Positions 34,403 to 44,388 are shown, numbered from the stretch's first letter. The stretch: 64,000 bases of DNA from Agarivorans albus (GCF_019670105.1 NZ_AP023032.1:4612001-4676000); one strand, 5' to 3'. A program made the numbers and translations. The notes: generated by a model from the letters alone, not told the origin.

Positions 34403-35737
34403 GTGTCTTTAAACCAACAAATTGAAAAACATTTCACACTAATTTACTGGTCTATTTTTGTTAGCTCTGTTGCTTTATTACTCGTATACGCTAGCAACCA
34501 AATCCTCACCGGTGATCAAACTCAAATGCTATTAAAAGGCTACTTGGGCGCCTATCACGGAACGTGGTTAAGCTACGGTAATGCAGCCAGTGTAGTGGGC
34601 AATGTACCTGGTTCATTGTCCACTTTATTGGTTGGTTTACCTTTACTCGTTTGGGACTCTCCTTGGTCACCAATGTTGTTGTTACCCTTTATTCGTTTAA
34701 TGTCATTCTTTCTTTTCGACCATGTTATTAAACAATGCTTTAGCCCCGTAGTGAGAATTGGCTTCGCTGTACTATACCTGCTAAGCCCATGGTTCCTATT
34801 CGACAGTATCATTTATAACCCCGCTTATTTATGTTTTTTTGCTGCCCTGCATTGCTGGACAGCATTCAATATGAGAGAAAAAAGCAGTTTTATTTCTAGC
34901 TTTTTGCATGTTGTAGCTATTGGCTTAGCCATGCAAATTCATTACTCATGGCCAATTTTAGCCGTGATGTCAGCCTACCTATATTATCGGGGTATCATTA
35001 AAGTAAGTTGGTGGGGTTTAATTGCCGGTGGCTTAGCCGTATTGGCCAGTTTGGTCCCCTATTTCATGGAAGTATTGCAGAACTCCTCAATTCAAGGCCA
35101 AGATAGCGAACGATATATTGGCTGGGGTGCGGTAAATGTTTACCCCGTACTCAAAGCTGCCTTGTATTGGCTACGCTATAGCTCTTTCTTGTTTACCAAT
35201 CGCATTATTGTTGATGCTAATTTTCATTGGCTCACCGATATAGAGTGGCTAAGAATGGTTGTTGATTATATATGGCAAGCAATACTCTTTACGGTAGGCG
35301 GTATTACCGTTATATGTGCTTGGGTAATTAACAAAAAAGCTTGGAAGGTTGTCAAACCGCATTGGCGAAGCAGACAAGCAATAAATTTAGCCTCATCTGA
35401 ATGGCTAATGCATTACGCGTTTTCTGCGTTCTTAGGCATTATTATCTCGGCAATGTTATCGCCGATTATTTTCTCTTATTGGCACCTAATCATTGCCTTT
35501 GCTTTCGCCTTGCTTCCGGTGCTTTACTACGCCGAATATTGGCAGAATAAAAGACCAGAAAAATTAGCAAAGTTAACAACCATAGTTGCAGCTTATTTCC
35601 TTGTAGTAAACCTCGTCGCTAGCCACGACAGCAATAAGTACTCTTATCTAATTAGCTACCAAGAGCAGGTTGATGCCTACCTAGAAAAACAAGGTTTAAG
35701 CATAGAAGACCTAATAGAAGAAAATAAAAGTAACTAA
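34403..35737 (+). CDS. Multi-pass membrane glycosyltransferase, likely the Gtr-type specific transferase
   Basis: 444 residues with about ten or eleven hydrophobic segments and a large periplasmic loop, resembling GT-C (PMT/ArnT-like) transferases. I recognise no exact family. An early periplasmic acidic pair in SNQILTGDQTQMLLKGY is the kind of loop-1 acidic site used by GT-C enzymes. Its place after GtrB- and GtrA-like genes indicates it moves the flipped sugar from undecaprenyl phosphate onto LPS in the periplasm. The start is a GTG at 34403 with GAG upstream; no closer ATG fits. The next gene (waaA) starts 6 bp after its stop. Confidence 0.75.
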   Translation: MSLNQQIEKHFTLIYWSIFVSSVALLLVYASNQILTGDQTQMLLKGYLGAYHGTWLSYGNAASVVGNVPGSLSTLLVGLPLLVWDSPWSPMLLLPFIRLMSFFLFDHVIKQCFSPVVRIGFAVLYLLSPWFLFDSIIYNPAYLCFFAALHCWTAFNMREKSSFISSFLHVVAIGLAMQIHYSWPILAVMSAYLYYRGIIKVSWWGLIAGGLAVLASLVPYFMEVLQNSSIQGQDSERYIGWGAVNVYPVLKAALYWLRYSSFLFTNRIIVDANFHWLTDIEWLRMVVDYIWQAILFTVGGITVICAWVINKKAWKVVKPHWRSRQAINLASSEWLMHYAFSAFLGIIISAMLSPIIFSYWHLIIAFAFALLPVLYYAEYWQNKRPEKLAKLTTIVAAYFLVVNLVASHDSNKYSYLISYQEQVDAYLEKQGLSIEDLIEENKSN

Positions 35738-35743
35738 ATAACC

Positions 35744-36994
35744 ATGCGTATTTTTTATAACATCTTGCTACTTTTGGTCTTGCCCTTAGCCATGTACAAA
35801 CTGTACTGGCCAAGAGCTGGTAAACCTTCGGTAGGCAAGCGTTGGCCAGAGCACTTTGGTGTGAGTAAAAAAGTATCAGCGGTTGATGTATGGTTCCATG
35901 CTGTATCAGTTGGTGAAGTATTGGCGGCCATTCCATTAATTACTCAATTAAAGCAGCAGCAACCACAATGCAATATTTTGCTGACCACCACTACCGCTAC
36001 AGGTGCTGAGCAAGCGCAATCAAAACTGGCGGATTTAGTCATTCATCGCTATGCGCCCTTTGATTTATGGCCCTGTATTCGCTGGTTTCTGCATTTACAC
36101 AAACCCAAGCAGCTATGGATTATGGAAACCGAACTGTGGCCAAATTGGCTGCAGTTTTGTCAAAACCAAAACATTGCGGTGTCGCTTATTAATGCCCGAA
36201 TGTCACAACGCTCTTGCCAACGCTATTTGCGATTTAAAGGCTTTAGTCAACGCTTGTATGGTCAATTGGGGCAAGTATTGGCGCAACACCAAGATGATGC
36301 TCAGCGCTTTAATCAATTAGGAGTTACAGCAGCCAACTTGGTGGTAACAGGTTCCATAAAATACGATCTACCCGATACCAAAAACATACAGCAACAAGCC
36401 GAACAACTTCGGCCTAGTTTATTTGGTGAGCGCTTAATATGGATTGCCGCCAGCACCCACAAAGGCGAAGACGAGAAAGTGCTTGAGGTAATGCAACAGG
36501 TTCGTAAGCAGCTTCCCGACAGCTTACTAATATTGGTCCCCCGACACCCTGAGCGTTTCGACCAAGTAGCCGAATTAATTGCTAACAGCGGCTTTGATTG
36601 CGCTCGTCGAAGCCAACAACAAAGCCCCAGCGTAAAAGATGCAGTGTATTTAGCCGATACCATGGGCGAGATGCTGCTGATGTATGCATGCTCAGATGCC
36701 GCTTTCATCGGTGGTTCTTTAGTGCCCATTGGCGGGCATAATTACTTAGAAGCAGCTGCGCTAAGTTTACCTTGCGTTGCAGGCGAACATGACTTTAACT
36801 TCTCAGATATCAGCCAACAGCTGCAAGCCTGCGGCGCACTTAAACTTAGCGCTGACACCGAGCAACTGGCTAATTGGCTGAAAGCGTGGTTAAGCGATGC
36901 TGAAGAGCGCAACAAAGCGGGGGACGCTGGCTTGTCTATTGTAAAGCAGAACCAAGGCGCTTTAGCGCGTAGCCTAGCTGCTCTGTTGAACTAA
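35744..36994 (+). CDS. waaA: Kdo transferase (lipid A 3-deoxy-D-manno-octulosonate transferase)
   Basis: 416 residues of GT30. An N-terminal membrane anchor (YNILLLLVLPLAMYKLYW) is followed by HAVSVGEVLAAIPLI with the catalytic Glu, TTTTATGAEQA, WIMETELWPNWL, and the C-terminal CMP-Kdo site IGGSLVPIGGHNYLEAAAL. It attaches Kdo to lipid IVA at the cytoplasmic face of the inner membrane. The Kdo kinase gene opposite suggests a Haemophilus/Vibrio-like single phosphorylated Kdo. The stop TAA overlaps the kdkA stop in the shared bases CTAA (36991-36994). Confidence 0.95.
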   Translation: MRIFYNILLLLVLPLAMYKLYWPRAGKPSVGKRWPEHFGVSKKVSAVDVWFHAVSVGEVLAAIPLITQLKQQQPQCNILLTTTTATGAEQAQSKLADLVIHRYAPFDLWPCIRWFLHLHKPKQLWIMETELWPNWLQFCQNQNIAVSLINARMSQRSCQRYLRFKGFSQRLYGQLGQVLAQHQDDAQRFNQLGVTAANLVVTGSIKYDLPDTKNIQQQAEQLRPSLFGERLIWIAASTHKGEDEKVLEVMQQVRKQLPDSLLILVPRHPERFDQVAELIANSGFDCARRSQQQSPSVKDAVYLADTMGEMLLMYACSDAAFIGGSLVPIGGHNYLEAAALSLPCVAGEHDFNFSDISQQLQACGALKLSADTEQLANWLKAWLSDAEERNKAGDAGLSIVKQNQGALARSLAALLN

Positions 36995-37710
36995 AGGGCT
37001 TGTTGATAACAAGCAACAAAATACTGCCAGTCAGACTCTAGCCAATGGCAATAACCAGGCTTCGCCTGTTCTTTTTCTAAAGAGCGGTAGAATCGAGCAA
37101 GGTTAGCTTGCTGCCATTTCTTTCTCGGTCGACAAATACGGCCATTATCAAAGTCAATCAACCAAACCTGCTGTTGGTCATCAACCATGATGTTACGTAA
37201 GTTGAGGTCGGCATGATAAACCCCAGCCCGATGAAACTGCGCAATCGTTTCGGCGATTTTTTGCCATAGGTCTAAGGGTAGGCGGCGCTCGCTAAGCAAC
37301 TTAGCGAGATCTTTAGCGCCACTTATGCGTTCTAAAATTAAATCAGCCTGGAAGCTCAAACCTTTGCGTTTAACCCTGCCAGCGATTGGCACAGGTGCAG
37401 GAAGCTTCAAGGTTTGCAATTTCATCAACAGCGAGAACTCTTTCCATACTCGACTGCGCTGTAGGCTTGAATACAAATAGCGGTCATTGCTCAATTTAGC
37501 GACTAAGCCACCACGGTGATAATGGCGTAATACAAATTCTCGATGTTCAAAACGAAAAAACAGGGTTTTACCTCGGCCCATCGCTTGGCCTACCACTGCT
37601 CTATTTTGTTGCCAATGGCGGGGATCAAAATAAGCATCACTTACCTGCTGCCACACTGCTGGATTATAAAATAGCCAGCCGTCAGCGGTTTTCTGTTTTT
37701 CAATCTGCAT
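36991..37710 (-). CDS. kdkA: 3-deoxy-D-manno-octulosonic acid kinase
   Basis: 239 residues, the normal KdkA length. It phosphorylates Kdo on lipid A with ATP. It has a protein-kinase-like fold with GRGKTLFFRFEHREFVLRHY near the N terminus, the catalytic loop YHADLNLRNIM (Asp168) and the metal motif DFDNGR (186-191). The ATG at 37710 is chosen; the frame continues upstream to 37908, but that extension overlaps the divergent GT9 gene and is not family-like. It is convergent with waaA and divergent from an OpsX-like heptosyltransferase, as in Haemophilus. Confidence 0.93.
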   Translation of the reverse strand: MQIEKQKTADGWLFYNPAVWQQVSDAYFDPRHWQQNRAVVGQAMGRGKTLFFRFEHREFVLRHYHRGGLVAKLSNDRYLYSSLQRSRVWKEFSLLMKLQTLKLPAPVPIAGRVKRKGLSFQADLILERISGAKDLAKLLSERRLPLDLWQKIAETIAQFHRAGVYHADLNLRNIMVDDQQQVWLIDFDNGRICRPRKKWQQANLARFYRSLEKEQAKPGYCHWLESDWQYFVACYQQAL

Positions 37711-37799
37711 AGTTATCGCTTGTGAAACAAATCTCAGCAATTTTACAACGCAAGCTGCAAAAAGCATAATACTTAAGAAAATCCGCCACTTTTGCCATA

Positions 37800-38849
37800 A
37801 TGACCAAACAGCAAACCACCTTAAAAGTCTGTATTTTACGCCTATCTGCCATCGGCGACGTCTGTAATGCTTTGGCTGTTGTTCAGCAACTTCAAAACAG
37901 TTACCCAAATGCCGATGTCACCTGGGTATGTGGCAAAGCTGAAGCACAGTTATTGGCTGCCTATAGCAATATAAAACTAGTTGTATACAACAAAAAAGAT
38001 GGCTTAAAAGGCATGCTCGCCATTAAACGTGAGCTTAAAAGCCAGCAATTTGATGTATTGCTGCACATGCAAGCCGCATTGCGCGCCAGCATGTTAAGTT
38101 GCGGCATTCGCGCAAAACGTAAAATTGGTTTTGACAAAAGCCGCGCTAAAGATGGCCAGTGGCTATTTACTAACGAGAGAATTGCTCCGGCTAATTCGGC
38201 CCATGTATTAGATGGCTTTCTACAATTTTTATTGCCACTGGGAATAGATATTCAAGCCCCAAGTTGGCACGTGCCACTCTCAGAAGCAGACCAAGATACC
38301 GCAAAACAACTGCTAGGCAGTTCTGATAAGCATATCGTGATCTGCCCAGCGGCTAGCAAGGCCTATAAAAATTGGACCCTTCAAGGTTATGCAGGCATCG
38401 CCCAATACGCGCTCGAACAGGGCTACCAAGTGAGTTTAATCGGCAGCCCGGCTAGCAATGAAGTGGCGTTAAGTGAGCAAATTAACCAAGCCTGCCAAGG
38501 TAAACTGAACAACCTTTGTGGAAAAACCAACTTAAGCCAGCTTTGGGCACTCATTGCCCAAGCAGATCTGCTAATATCGCCAGATACTGGCCCAGCTCAT
38601 ATGGCGGTAGCGGTAAATACACCCGTTTTAGGACTGTATGCTCACCACAACCCGCTACGCACCGGTCCTTATCATTATCGAGATTACGTGGTGAGCGTGT
38701 GGCAAACACTGATTGAAAAAGAACGAGGCAAACCCGCAGCTCAGCTTAGTTGGCGCAGCAGAGTGAAAGACCCAAATGCCATGCAACACATTACACTCGA
38801 TTGCGTAATCGAGATGTTTGAAACGATTAAAACAGAGCAGCAATTATGA
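37800..38849 (+). CDS. GT9 heptosyltransferase, probably OpsX-type heptosyltransferase I
   Basis: 349 residues. The start [19 protein letters not shown] is typical of the WaaC/OpsX group. [18 protein letters not shown] is the donor-site region, and [14 protein letters not shown] has the canonical T-G-x-x-H loop. Next to kdkA, it most likely adds the first heptose to phosphorylated Kdo, as OpsX does in Haemophilus. No other first-heptose candidate in the window has this context. The stop overlaps the next start by four bases (ATGA). Confidence 0.87.
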   Translation: MTKQQTTLKVCILRLSAIGDVCNALAVVQQLQNSYPNADVTWVCGKAEAQLLAAYSNIKLVVYNKKDGLKGMLAIKRELKSQQFDVLLHMQAALRASMLSCGIRAKRKIGFDKSRAKDGQWLFTNERIAPANSAHVLDGFLQFLLPLGIDIQAPSWHVPLSEADQDTAKQLLGSSDKHIVICPAASKAYKNWTLQGYAGIAQYALEQGYQVSLIGSPASNEVALSEQINQACQGKLNNLCGKTNLSQLWALIAQADLLISPDTGPAHMAVAVNTPVLGLYAHHNPLRTGPYHYRDYVVSVWQTLIEKERGKPAAQLSWRSRVKDPNAMQHITLDCVIEMFETIKTEQQL

Positions 38850-39631
38850 GCGAAATGAATCAACAAGCCACAGTAACAGCTATCATTATCGCTAAAAACG
38901 AGTCGCTAAACCTTAAAGACTGTATTGACTCATTAACCTGGGCAGACACAGTGATTGTCTTTGACTCTGGCAGTACCGACAACAGTCAAGAGATTGTAGA
39001 ACAGCTTGGAGCTGAGTTTCACCAAAATGTCGATTGGCAAGGTTTTGGTAACCAGCGCCAACTAGCCCAACAAAAAATCAGTACTGATTGGTGTTTCTGG
39101 ATAGATGCCGATGAGCGGGTCACACCTGAGTTGGCAAGTTCGATACAAAAGGCTATAAAGAGCGATAACAAAACCATCTACAGTGTCGCCCGACGCTCCT
39201 GGGTATTTGGCCGATTTTTGTCTCATAGCGGCTGGTATCCCGATAAAGTATTACGGCTTCATCCTACTCAACTAACCCGATACAACGATGCTTTAGTGCA
39301 CGAAAAACTCGTTATTCCAGAAAAAAGTAACGTTAAACATCTATCTGGCGACTTACTGCATTACACTTATGACTCAATACATCATTATTTAGTAAAATCG
39401 GCTGGTTATGCCAAAGCTTGGGCCGATCAACGAGAGGCCAAAGGCAAACGCGCAACATTGGGGCAAGGCATAACACACGCTATAGGTTGCTTTGCAAAAA
39501 TGTATTTGCTCAAGCGAGGCTTTTTAGATGGTAAGGCGGGCTTTTTAATTGCAATACTGTCGGCGCATTCAACCTTTGTTAAGTACGCCGATTTATGGGC
39601 ACGAGAAAACGACAGCCATTACAAAAAGTAA
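38846..39631 (+). CDS. GT2 LPS core glucosyltransferase (WaaE/LgtF type)
   Basis: 261 residues of the WaaE/KdtX/LgtF family, which adds a beta-1,4-glucose to heptose I of the inner core. Seen are [33 protein letters not shown], the diagnostic [12 protein letters not shown] and [15 protein letters not shown] (with the DxD). The C-terminal helix includes [20 protein letters not shown]. It is coupled to the preceding heptosyltransferase by an ATGA overlap, so heptose I addition and its glucosylation are co-expressed. Confidence 0.9.
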   Translation: MSEMNQQATVTAIIIAKNESLNLKDCIDSLTWADTVIVFDSGSTDNSQEIVEQLGAEFHQNVDWQGFGNQRQLAQQKISTDWCFWIDADERVTPELASSIQKAIKSDNKTIYSVARRSWVFGRFLSHSGWYPDKVLRLHPTQLTRYNDALVHEKLVIPEKSNVKHLSGDLLHYTYDSIHHYLVKSAGYAKAWADQREAKGKRATLGQGITHAIGCFAKMYLLKRGFLDGKAGFLIAILSAHSTFVKYADLWARENDSHYKK

Positions 39632-39633
39632 AC

Positions 39634-40704
39634 TTACTGAAGTTTAAGTTCTTCCAACAATTTAGCTGCATCTATAGCCGCTAGATCGGTCACGTTGACC
39701 GCATGTTCTCCTAAGCAGCCATATTGCGCCACATTGGTCACGGTAAACAAACCTACACAATAAGCGCCAGCAGAGCTTGCTAAGTGCAAGGGGCCGGTGT
39801 CACCACAGAAAAACAAGGGTACTTGCTGCAAAAACGCAGCAAGCTTTCGCAAATCACTATTTGAGTATGTGAACTCCGCGTCTGCTAATGGCTTGGCAAC
39901 ATCAGGGCTCAGAATTTCAATAACGTTTAACTCTCCACCATAATGCTTTTTGAACTTGTCTAACAAGATCTGCCAATCTTTATCAGCAATGACTTTGGCT
40001 CCCCGAGCACCTCTAAAATAAGCTAGGCAGGGTTTATTATTATGGCCTATCAACCCATTTAGCTCGTTACGAGCGTGCTGTTGTTCAAACTCACTTAACA
40101 CCAAACGAGCATAATAATCACTAGGCTCCACCTGATGTAATTGCTCTAGAAGCTCCATACAACCTAAAGCATAGTGTTTATAGCGGCGCGTTTGCTTGAA
40201 GGTATGGCTGCAAACGGCACCGTTAACTTTATCATCGTACCCATAAACATTTTTGGCCGTCACTAATGCTGTAACTATGCGATCGCTCGAACCGCTGTAA
40301 GGTATTAACACCACATCATAAACTTGTTTACGCAATTGGCGCATAGTAGCGAAAAAACCTGAAATAGTTTTTAAACCAAATTGCGAATAATGAATTTTAC
40401 TTAAGCCTAAATTCTCGAAAACTTGGCCTTGCCAAGGATCGGTAAGTAATAGCTCCACTTCCGCATCGGGATACATTTCTATCACTTTGTTTACGTAAGG
40501 CAGTAGGAAAAACATGTTACCAATGCGCTTGTTATTTCGCACAATGAGTACTCGGTTCACCTCTTGCGGCTCAAGCATTTGCTGCTGGCGCCCTTTACGG
40601 CCGCCAATTAGCTTTAAAAATGCAGCCTCTAGAGCCACCGAATTATTGCGACGCTTCGCATCAAACTGTCGCAGCGCCGTTCTTATCTTTTTTATTACGC
40701 TCAT
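39634..40704 (-). CDS. GT9-family glycosyltransferase
   Basis: 356 residues of the heptosyltransferase family. RVLIVRNNKRIGNMFFLLPY is a variant of the glycine loop. LAYFRGARGAKVIADKDW is in the donor region, and FFCGDTGPLHLASSAG is the canonical nucleotide-site loop. It is the second gene of a minus-strand pair (4 bp after the GT9 at 40709) and ends 2 bp from the WaaE-like gene tail to tail. Likely an additional core heptosyl- or related transferase. Confidence 0.84.
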   Translation of the reverse strand: MSVIKKIRTALRQFDAKRRNNSVALEAAFLKLIGGRKGRQQQMLEPQEVNRVLIVRNNKRIGNMFFLLPYVNKVIEMYPDAEVELLLTDPWQGQVFENLGLSKIHYSQFGLKTISGFFATMRQLRKQVYDVVLIPYSGSSDRIVTALVTAKNVYGYDDKVNGAVCSHTFKQTRRYKHYALGCMELLEQLHQVEPSDYYARLVLSEFEQQHARNELNGLIGHNNKPCLAYFRGARGAKVIADKDWQILLDKFKKHYGGELNVIEILSPDVAKPLADAEFTYSNSDLRKLAAFLQQVPLFFCGDTGPLHLASSAGAYCVGLFTVTNVAQYGCLGEHAVNVTDLAAIDAAKLLEELKLQ

Positions 40705-40708
40705 CGTT

Positions 40709-41752
40709 TTATTCTGCTACTTGTTTTGTTTGCAGCTTTTGCCACCACAAATTAATTTTAACCGCTGAGTCACTCACATTAATCAAACTCATATCTTCTT
40801 GAGTAAGCTCACCTGCCGGCGGTGAGAAAGAAATATGTCGGCCTTGGCTATTAAGAGGCTGCCAACGCAAAGGTGTTGCACTGCGACGACTAGGGAAAAA
40901 GCCAACAGTTGGCACATCTAAAGCCCCAGCAATATGCAGCGGCCCGGTTGAACCAGCAATAAACACTTCAGCACAGGCCAATACTTCACAAAAGGTTTTT
41001 AAGCCCTCTTCTGAATAATATAGCTGACTAGACACCTCTGCAGTATCTAACTGATTCACCAACTCTTGGGCAGCGATTAACTCGCCAGGCCCTGCAGTAA
41101 TCACAAAGTGTAACTCGGGCTTAAGTTTAGCCAGACAATCAATCAAACTAAAATACTGCTCAATGCTTAAGTTATTTGCCGAGCCACCGCTGCCAATATG
41201 TACCATTGCTAAAGATTTAGCATCCAATTCGGCAAACTCTACCTGCTTACGTTTAGCAATTTGCTCAGCGCTAAACTGCAAATACGGAGCAGTAGGCTCT
41301 ATCGGTTTGACTTGCAACTTAGTTAAAAAAGCGCGAGTAAGTTCTAAGTTGTATTCAAATTCAGGTTTTCGAGATTGAGAGCGGCGTTGCTTTACACGGT
41401 GATTATACAAAAACTGAGCAAGCTTAGTGGCGGGTGCACAGCGTAATTTAATACCGGCCCGTACACCTAACCAAGCGTTACGCATGGTCGAGAACAAGCA
41501 CAAATAACCATCAAAGTGCTGTTGCTTCACCTCGTTAAGTAATGCAGCTTGCTCGCCAGCATCACCATCCGCTCCGCAATCAATAATCACCTTGTCAATC
41601 CAAGGGCAAAGCTCTGCGAGAGGAGCTGTGTAGCTAGGCACCAAAGCGCTTATTTCACAATTAGGTAATGAAGCTTTTATCAGCGCAAAGCTAGGCCACG
41701 CCAGCATAAAGTCGCCAATTTTATCGTTTCGCACTACCAACAGTTTTTGCAT
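40709..41752 (-). CDS. GT9-family glycosyltransferase
   Basis: 347 residues. MQKLLVVRNDKIGDFMLAWPSF opens the protein, MVHIGSGGSANNL is in the donor site, and FIAGSTGPLHIAGALDVP is the canonical loop. The ATG at 41752 is used because GGGA lies about 8 bases upstream and the family starts at this residue; an ATG at 41782 and the frame to 41809 would add a non-family leader. It heads a two-gene GT9 operon, divergent from coaD with about 205 bp between. Confidence 0.85.
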   Translation of the reverse strand: MQKLLVVRNDKIGDFMLAWPSFALIKASLPNCEISALVPSYTAPLAELCPWIDKVIIDCGADGDAGEQAALLNEVKQQHFDGYLCLFSTMRNAWLGVRAGIKLRCAPATKLAQFLYNHRVKQRRSQSRKPEFEYNLELTRAFLTKLQVKPIEPTAPYLQFSAEQIAKRKQVEFAELDAKSLAMVHIGSGGSANNLSIEQYFSLIDCLAKLKPELHFVITAGPGELIAAQELVNQLDTAEVSSQLYYSEEGLKTFCEVLACAEVFIAGSTGPLHIAGALDVPTVGFFPSRRSATPLRWQPLNSQGRHISFSPPAGELTQEDMSLINVSDSAVKINLWWQKLQTKQVAE

Positions 41753-41888
41753 GTGTTTGTCCCAATCATTAAGCCTGCGCATTGTGACCAATCTTGCACT
41801 CGGGCTCAAGAATTTTCCCCAAGCCTGTGAGCTAGTTAGCTCAAGCAGCTCAAGTATTTATTTTCCCGAGCGTTTTAACAGGATTTAG

Positions 41889-42440
<552 letters not shown>

Positions 42441-42445
42441 AAAAG

Positions 42446-43258
42446 CTAGCGCTGACAATGTGGGCAAAAGAAGGTATTGCGCTGGCCAATACGTAAAGCC
42501 TTAATCAGCTCCCCGCAAGTATCGCAAGCTTCGCCTTCTCTACCATATACCGCTAAGGTTTGTTTAAAGTAGCCAGGCTTGCCATCGGCATTGGTAAAAT
42601 CTTTGAGGCTAGTGCCGCCTTGTTCTATGGCTTCTGCCAACACTTGTTTAATGTTGTCGCTAAGCAGCTCTAGGCGCACTTTGCTCACTTTGTTAGCGGC
42701 ACGTTTAGGGTGGATGCCCGTTCTAAACAAAGCCTCGTTGGCGTAGATATTACCTACGCCCACTACCACTTTGTTATCCATAATAAATTGCTTAATCGCC
42801 ACACTGCGCTTGCTGGCTTGCTCAATTAAATACTTAGCTGAGAACTCATCATGTAAGGGCTCTGGCCCCAAATTAATCAACAAATTATGTTGCTCAATGG
42901 GTAGCTGACTAAACAAGACACAGCCAAAACGACGAGGATCGTTAAGCCTAAGCACTTTTCTATTTGCCAGTACTATATCTACATGGTCATGTTTTTCGGC
43001 TGCTAGGCCTTGCTCAACAATTCGCAAACTACCCGACATGCCCAAGTGAATTATGATGTGGCCAGCCTCTGTTTCCAGCAGCAAATATTTTGCCCGCCGC
43101 GTTACCGACAAAATAACTAAACCCACACAGCATTGGATGAGCTCTGGCACTGGCCAACGTAATTTAGGCTGGCGAACCACTATTTCGCTAATTACTTGCT
43201 TTTCAATATGCGGGCTAATTCCACGGCAGCTGGTTTCTACCTCTGGTAACTCAGGCAT
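42446..43258 (-). CDS. mutM: Formamidopyrimidine-DNA glycosylase
   Basis: 270 residues. It removes 8-oxoguanine and formamidopyrimidines and nicks the abasic site. The catalytic N terminus is [13 protein letters not shown] with Pro2 and Glu3. [12 protein letters not shown], the helix-two-turn-helix stretch [13 protein letters not shown], and the C-terminal zinc finger CDTCGELI...CPHCQ are all present. The start overlaps the stop region of the small membrane-protein gene upstream by 8 bases, so the two are cotranscribed. Confidence 0.97.
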   Translation of the reverse strand: MPELPEVETSCRGISPHIEKQVISEIVVRQPKLRWPVPELIQCCVGLVILSVTRRAKYLLLETEAGHIIIHLGMSGSLRIVEQGLAAEKHDHVDIVLANRKVLRLNDPRRFGCVLFSQLPIEQHNLLINLGPEPLHDEFSAKYLIEQASKRSVAIKQFIMDNKVVVGVGNIYANEALFRTGIHPKRAANKVSKVRLELLSDNIKQVLAEAIEQGGTSLKDFTNADGKPGYFKQTLAVYGREGEACDTCGELIKALRIGQRNTFFCPHCQR

Positions 43259-43718
43259 CGGGTGAACTCATCGTTGGGAAAAGAGCATGGTAGCTGTCGC
43301 TATCCACAGACAAAAGCTGGCCTTGCCAGTTGGTAAGCCAATGCTGCTCGCCCAAGCTAAATAAGGTTAGTTCAAGCGGCACGGCTGAGTTGGCTAGGTA
43401 AACCATTATGCTACGGCTAGTTGCTGCGCCACCTAAAGCATCCTGCCAAGGTTCTAGTTGAATATGTAACCATGCATCAATAACAGCTACCGAACGCTCT
43501 AGAGGCGGTTCACTGCGCCATTGAGTGCCAACCCGCTCTATTACTACTTCAGGCAATTCAATTCGTAAAATGGTGGCTCCTTGCGGCAATAGCTGACCAA
43601 CAGCTGCTTGCTCACTTGGGGCGGTTTGCTCATTCATTTCTACGTATTTGAAAATCAAAATCATCGAGGCAACAGCAAATATGATGATGTTATTCCAGCC
43701 TCTGCGGCTCATTTTCAT
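43251..43718 (-). CDS. Small membrane-anchored protein of unknown function
   Basis: 155 residues. A basic N terminus (MKMSRRGW) is followed by one TM helix ([18 protein letters not shown]), then a domain of about 125 residues likely in the periplasm. I recognise no family. Its end overlaps the mutM start by 8 bases, so mutM translation may depend on it. GGAGAATCTC lies just upstream of its ATG. A role linked to DNA repair is not implied by its membrane location. Confidence 0.75.
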   Translation of the reverse strand: MKMSRRGWNNIIIFAVASMILIFKYVEMNEQTAPSEQAAVGQLLPQGATILRIELPEVVIERVGTQWRSEPPLERSVAVIDAWLHIQLEPWQDALGGAATSRSIMVYLANSAVPLELTLFSLGEQHWLTNWQGQLLSVDSDSYHALFPTMSSPDA

Positions 43719-43807
43719 CGAGATTCTCCTTTAATTAGGAGCATCATAAGCGGGAAGTCTTTGGTGAGTAAAGGGCACTAGGTTGTTGTAGCCACTAAAA
43801 AACAGGC

Positions 43808-43835
43808 AAAAAAAAGCCCAGCCTAAGCTGAGCTT
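43808..43835 (-). terminator. Intrinsic terminator of rpmB-rpmG
   Basis: AAGCCCAGC (43814-43822) pairs with GCTGAGCTT (43827-43835) with one mismatch and a 4-base loop. The A-run at 43808-43813 gives a U-tract on the minus strand. It lies just past the rpmG stop. Confidence 0.8.
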
Positions 43836-43857
43836 CTTGATTCATTAAAGCCAAAAT

Positions 43858-44025
43858 CTATTTGATTTTGCCTTCTTTGTACATAACGTGCTTACGAACA
43901 ACAGGATCAAATTTTTTGATCTCCATTTTTTCAGGCATGTTACGTTTGTTCTTATCAGTGGTGTAGAAGTGACCAGTGCCAGCTGATGAGTTCAAACGAA
44001 TTTTTTCGCGAATACCTTTAGCCAT
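43858..44025 (-). CDS. rpmG: 50S ribosomal protein L33
   Basis: 55 residues: [20 protein letters not shown] at the start, a [20 protein letters not shown] middle and a KEGKIK end. This is typical bacterial L33. No cysteines are present, so it is the zinc-free (C-) form. It is the second gene of the rpmB-rpmG operon, 11 bp after rpmB, and is followed by an intrinsic terminator. Confidence 0.97.
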   Translation of the reverse strand: MAKGIREKIRLNSSAGTGHFYTTDKNKRNMPEKMEIKKFDPVVRKHVMYKEGKIK

Positions 44026-44036
44026 TTCTTAGTTCC

Positions 44037-44273
44037 TTATACCTTCTCACCACGACCACGCATCTCAGCTAAAACAGCGTCGATACCTTTTTTGTCGATG
44101 ATGCGCATACCTTTAGTTGATACGCGTAATTTAACAAAACGTTTCTCAGTCTCAACCCAAAAACGGTGAGATTGAAGGTTAGGCAAAAAACGACGACGAG
44201 TGCGGTTTTTTGCGTGTGATACGTTGTTACCAACAGCTGGTTTCTTACCAGTAACTTGGCATACTCTAGACAT
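44037..44273 (-). CDS. rpmB: 50S ribosomal protein L28
   Basis: 78 residues, the standard L28 length: [20 protein letters not shown] at the start, [16 protein letters not shown] next. The ATG at 44273 is chosen, with GGAG 9 bases upstream. An upstream frame to 44318 adds 15 non-family residues within the leader. Only one Cys is present, so it is a zinc-free form. A well-matched promoter and a structured leader precede it. Confidence 0.97.
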   Translation of the reverse strand: MSRVCQVTGKKPAVGNNVSHAKNRTRRRFLPNLQSHRFWVETEKRFVKLRVSTKGMRIIDKKGIDAVLAEMRGRGEKV

Positions 44274-44321
44274 GTCAGTCTTCTCCAAATATGTACTTCT
44301 GCTCGAGCATCTGTTCATGCC

Positions 44322-44388
44322 CCGTTAGGCCGTCGCCCGGGACGACAGAAAGGCCGCATTTTATACAGGAAATAGAACCCTAGATCAA
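44322..44388 (-). promoter_or_regulatory. rpmB promoter and structured leader
   Basis: Read on the minus strand: TTGATC (44383-44388), a 17-base spacer, and TATAAA (44360-44365). This is a strong sigma-70 match. Transcription would start near 44353. The first 30 bases can fold into a GC-rich hairpin (GTCG...CGAC inside GGCC...GGCC), leaving a leader of about 80 bases before the rpmB ATG. Confidence 0.65.

Noticed and set aside
37711-37908. N-terminal extension of kdkA
   Set aside because: It overlaps the divergent GT9 gene start and is basic and hydrophobic, unlike the family N terminus; the ATG at 37710 gives the normal length.
44274-44318. 15-residue N-terminal extension of rpmB
   Set aside because: L28 begins [11 protein letters not shown]; the extension lies in the leader and lacks a ribosome site.
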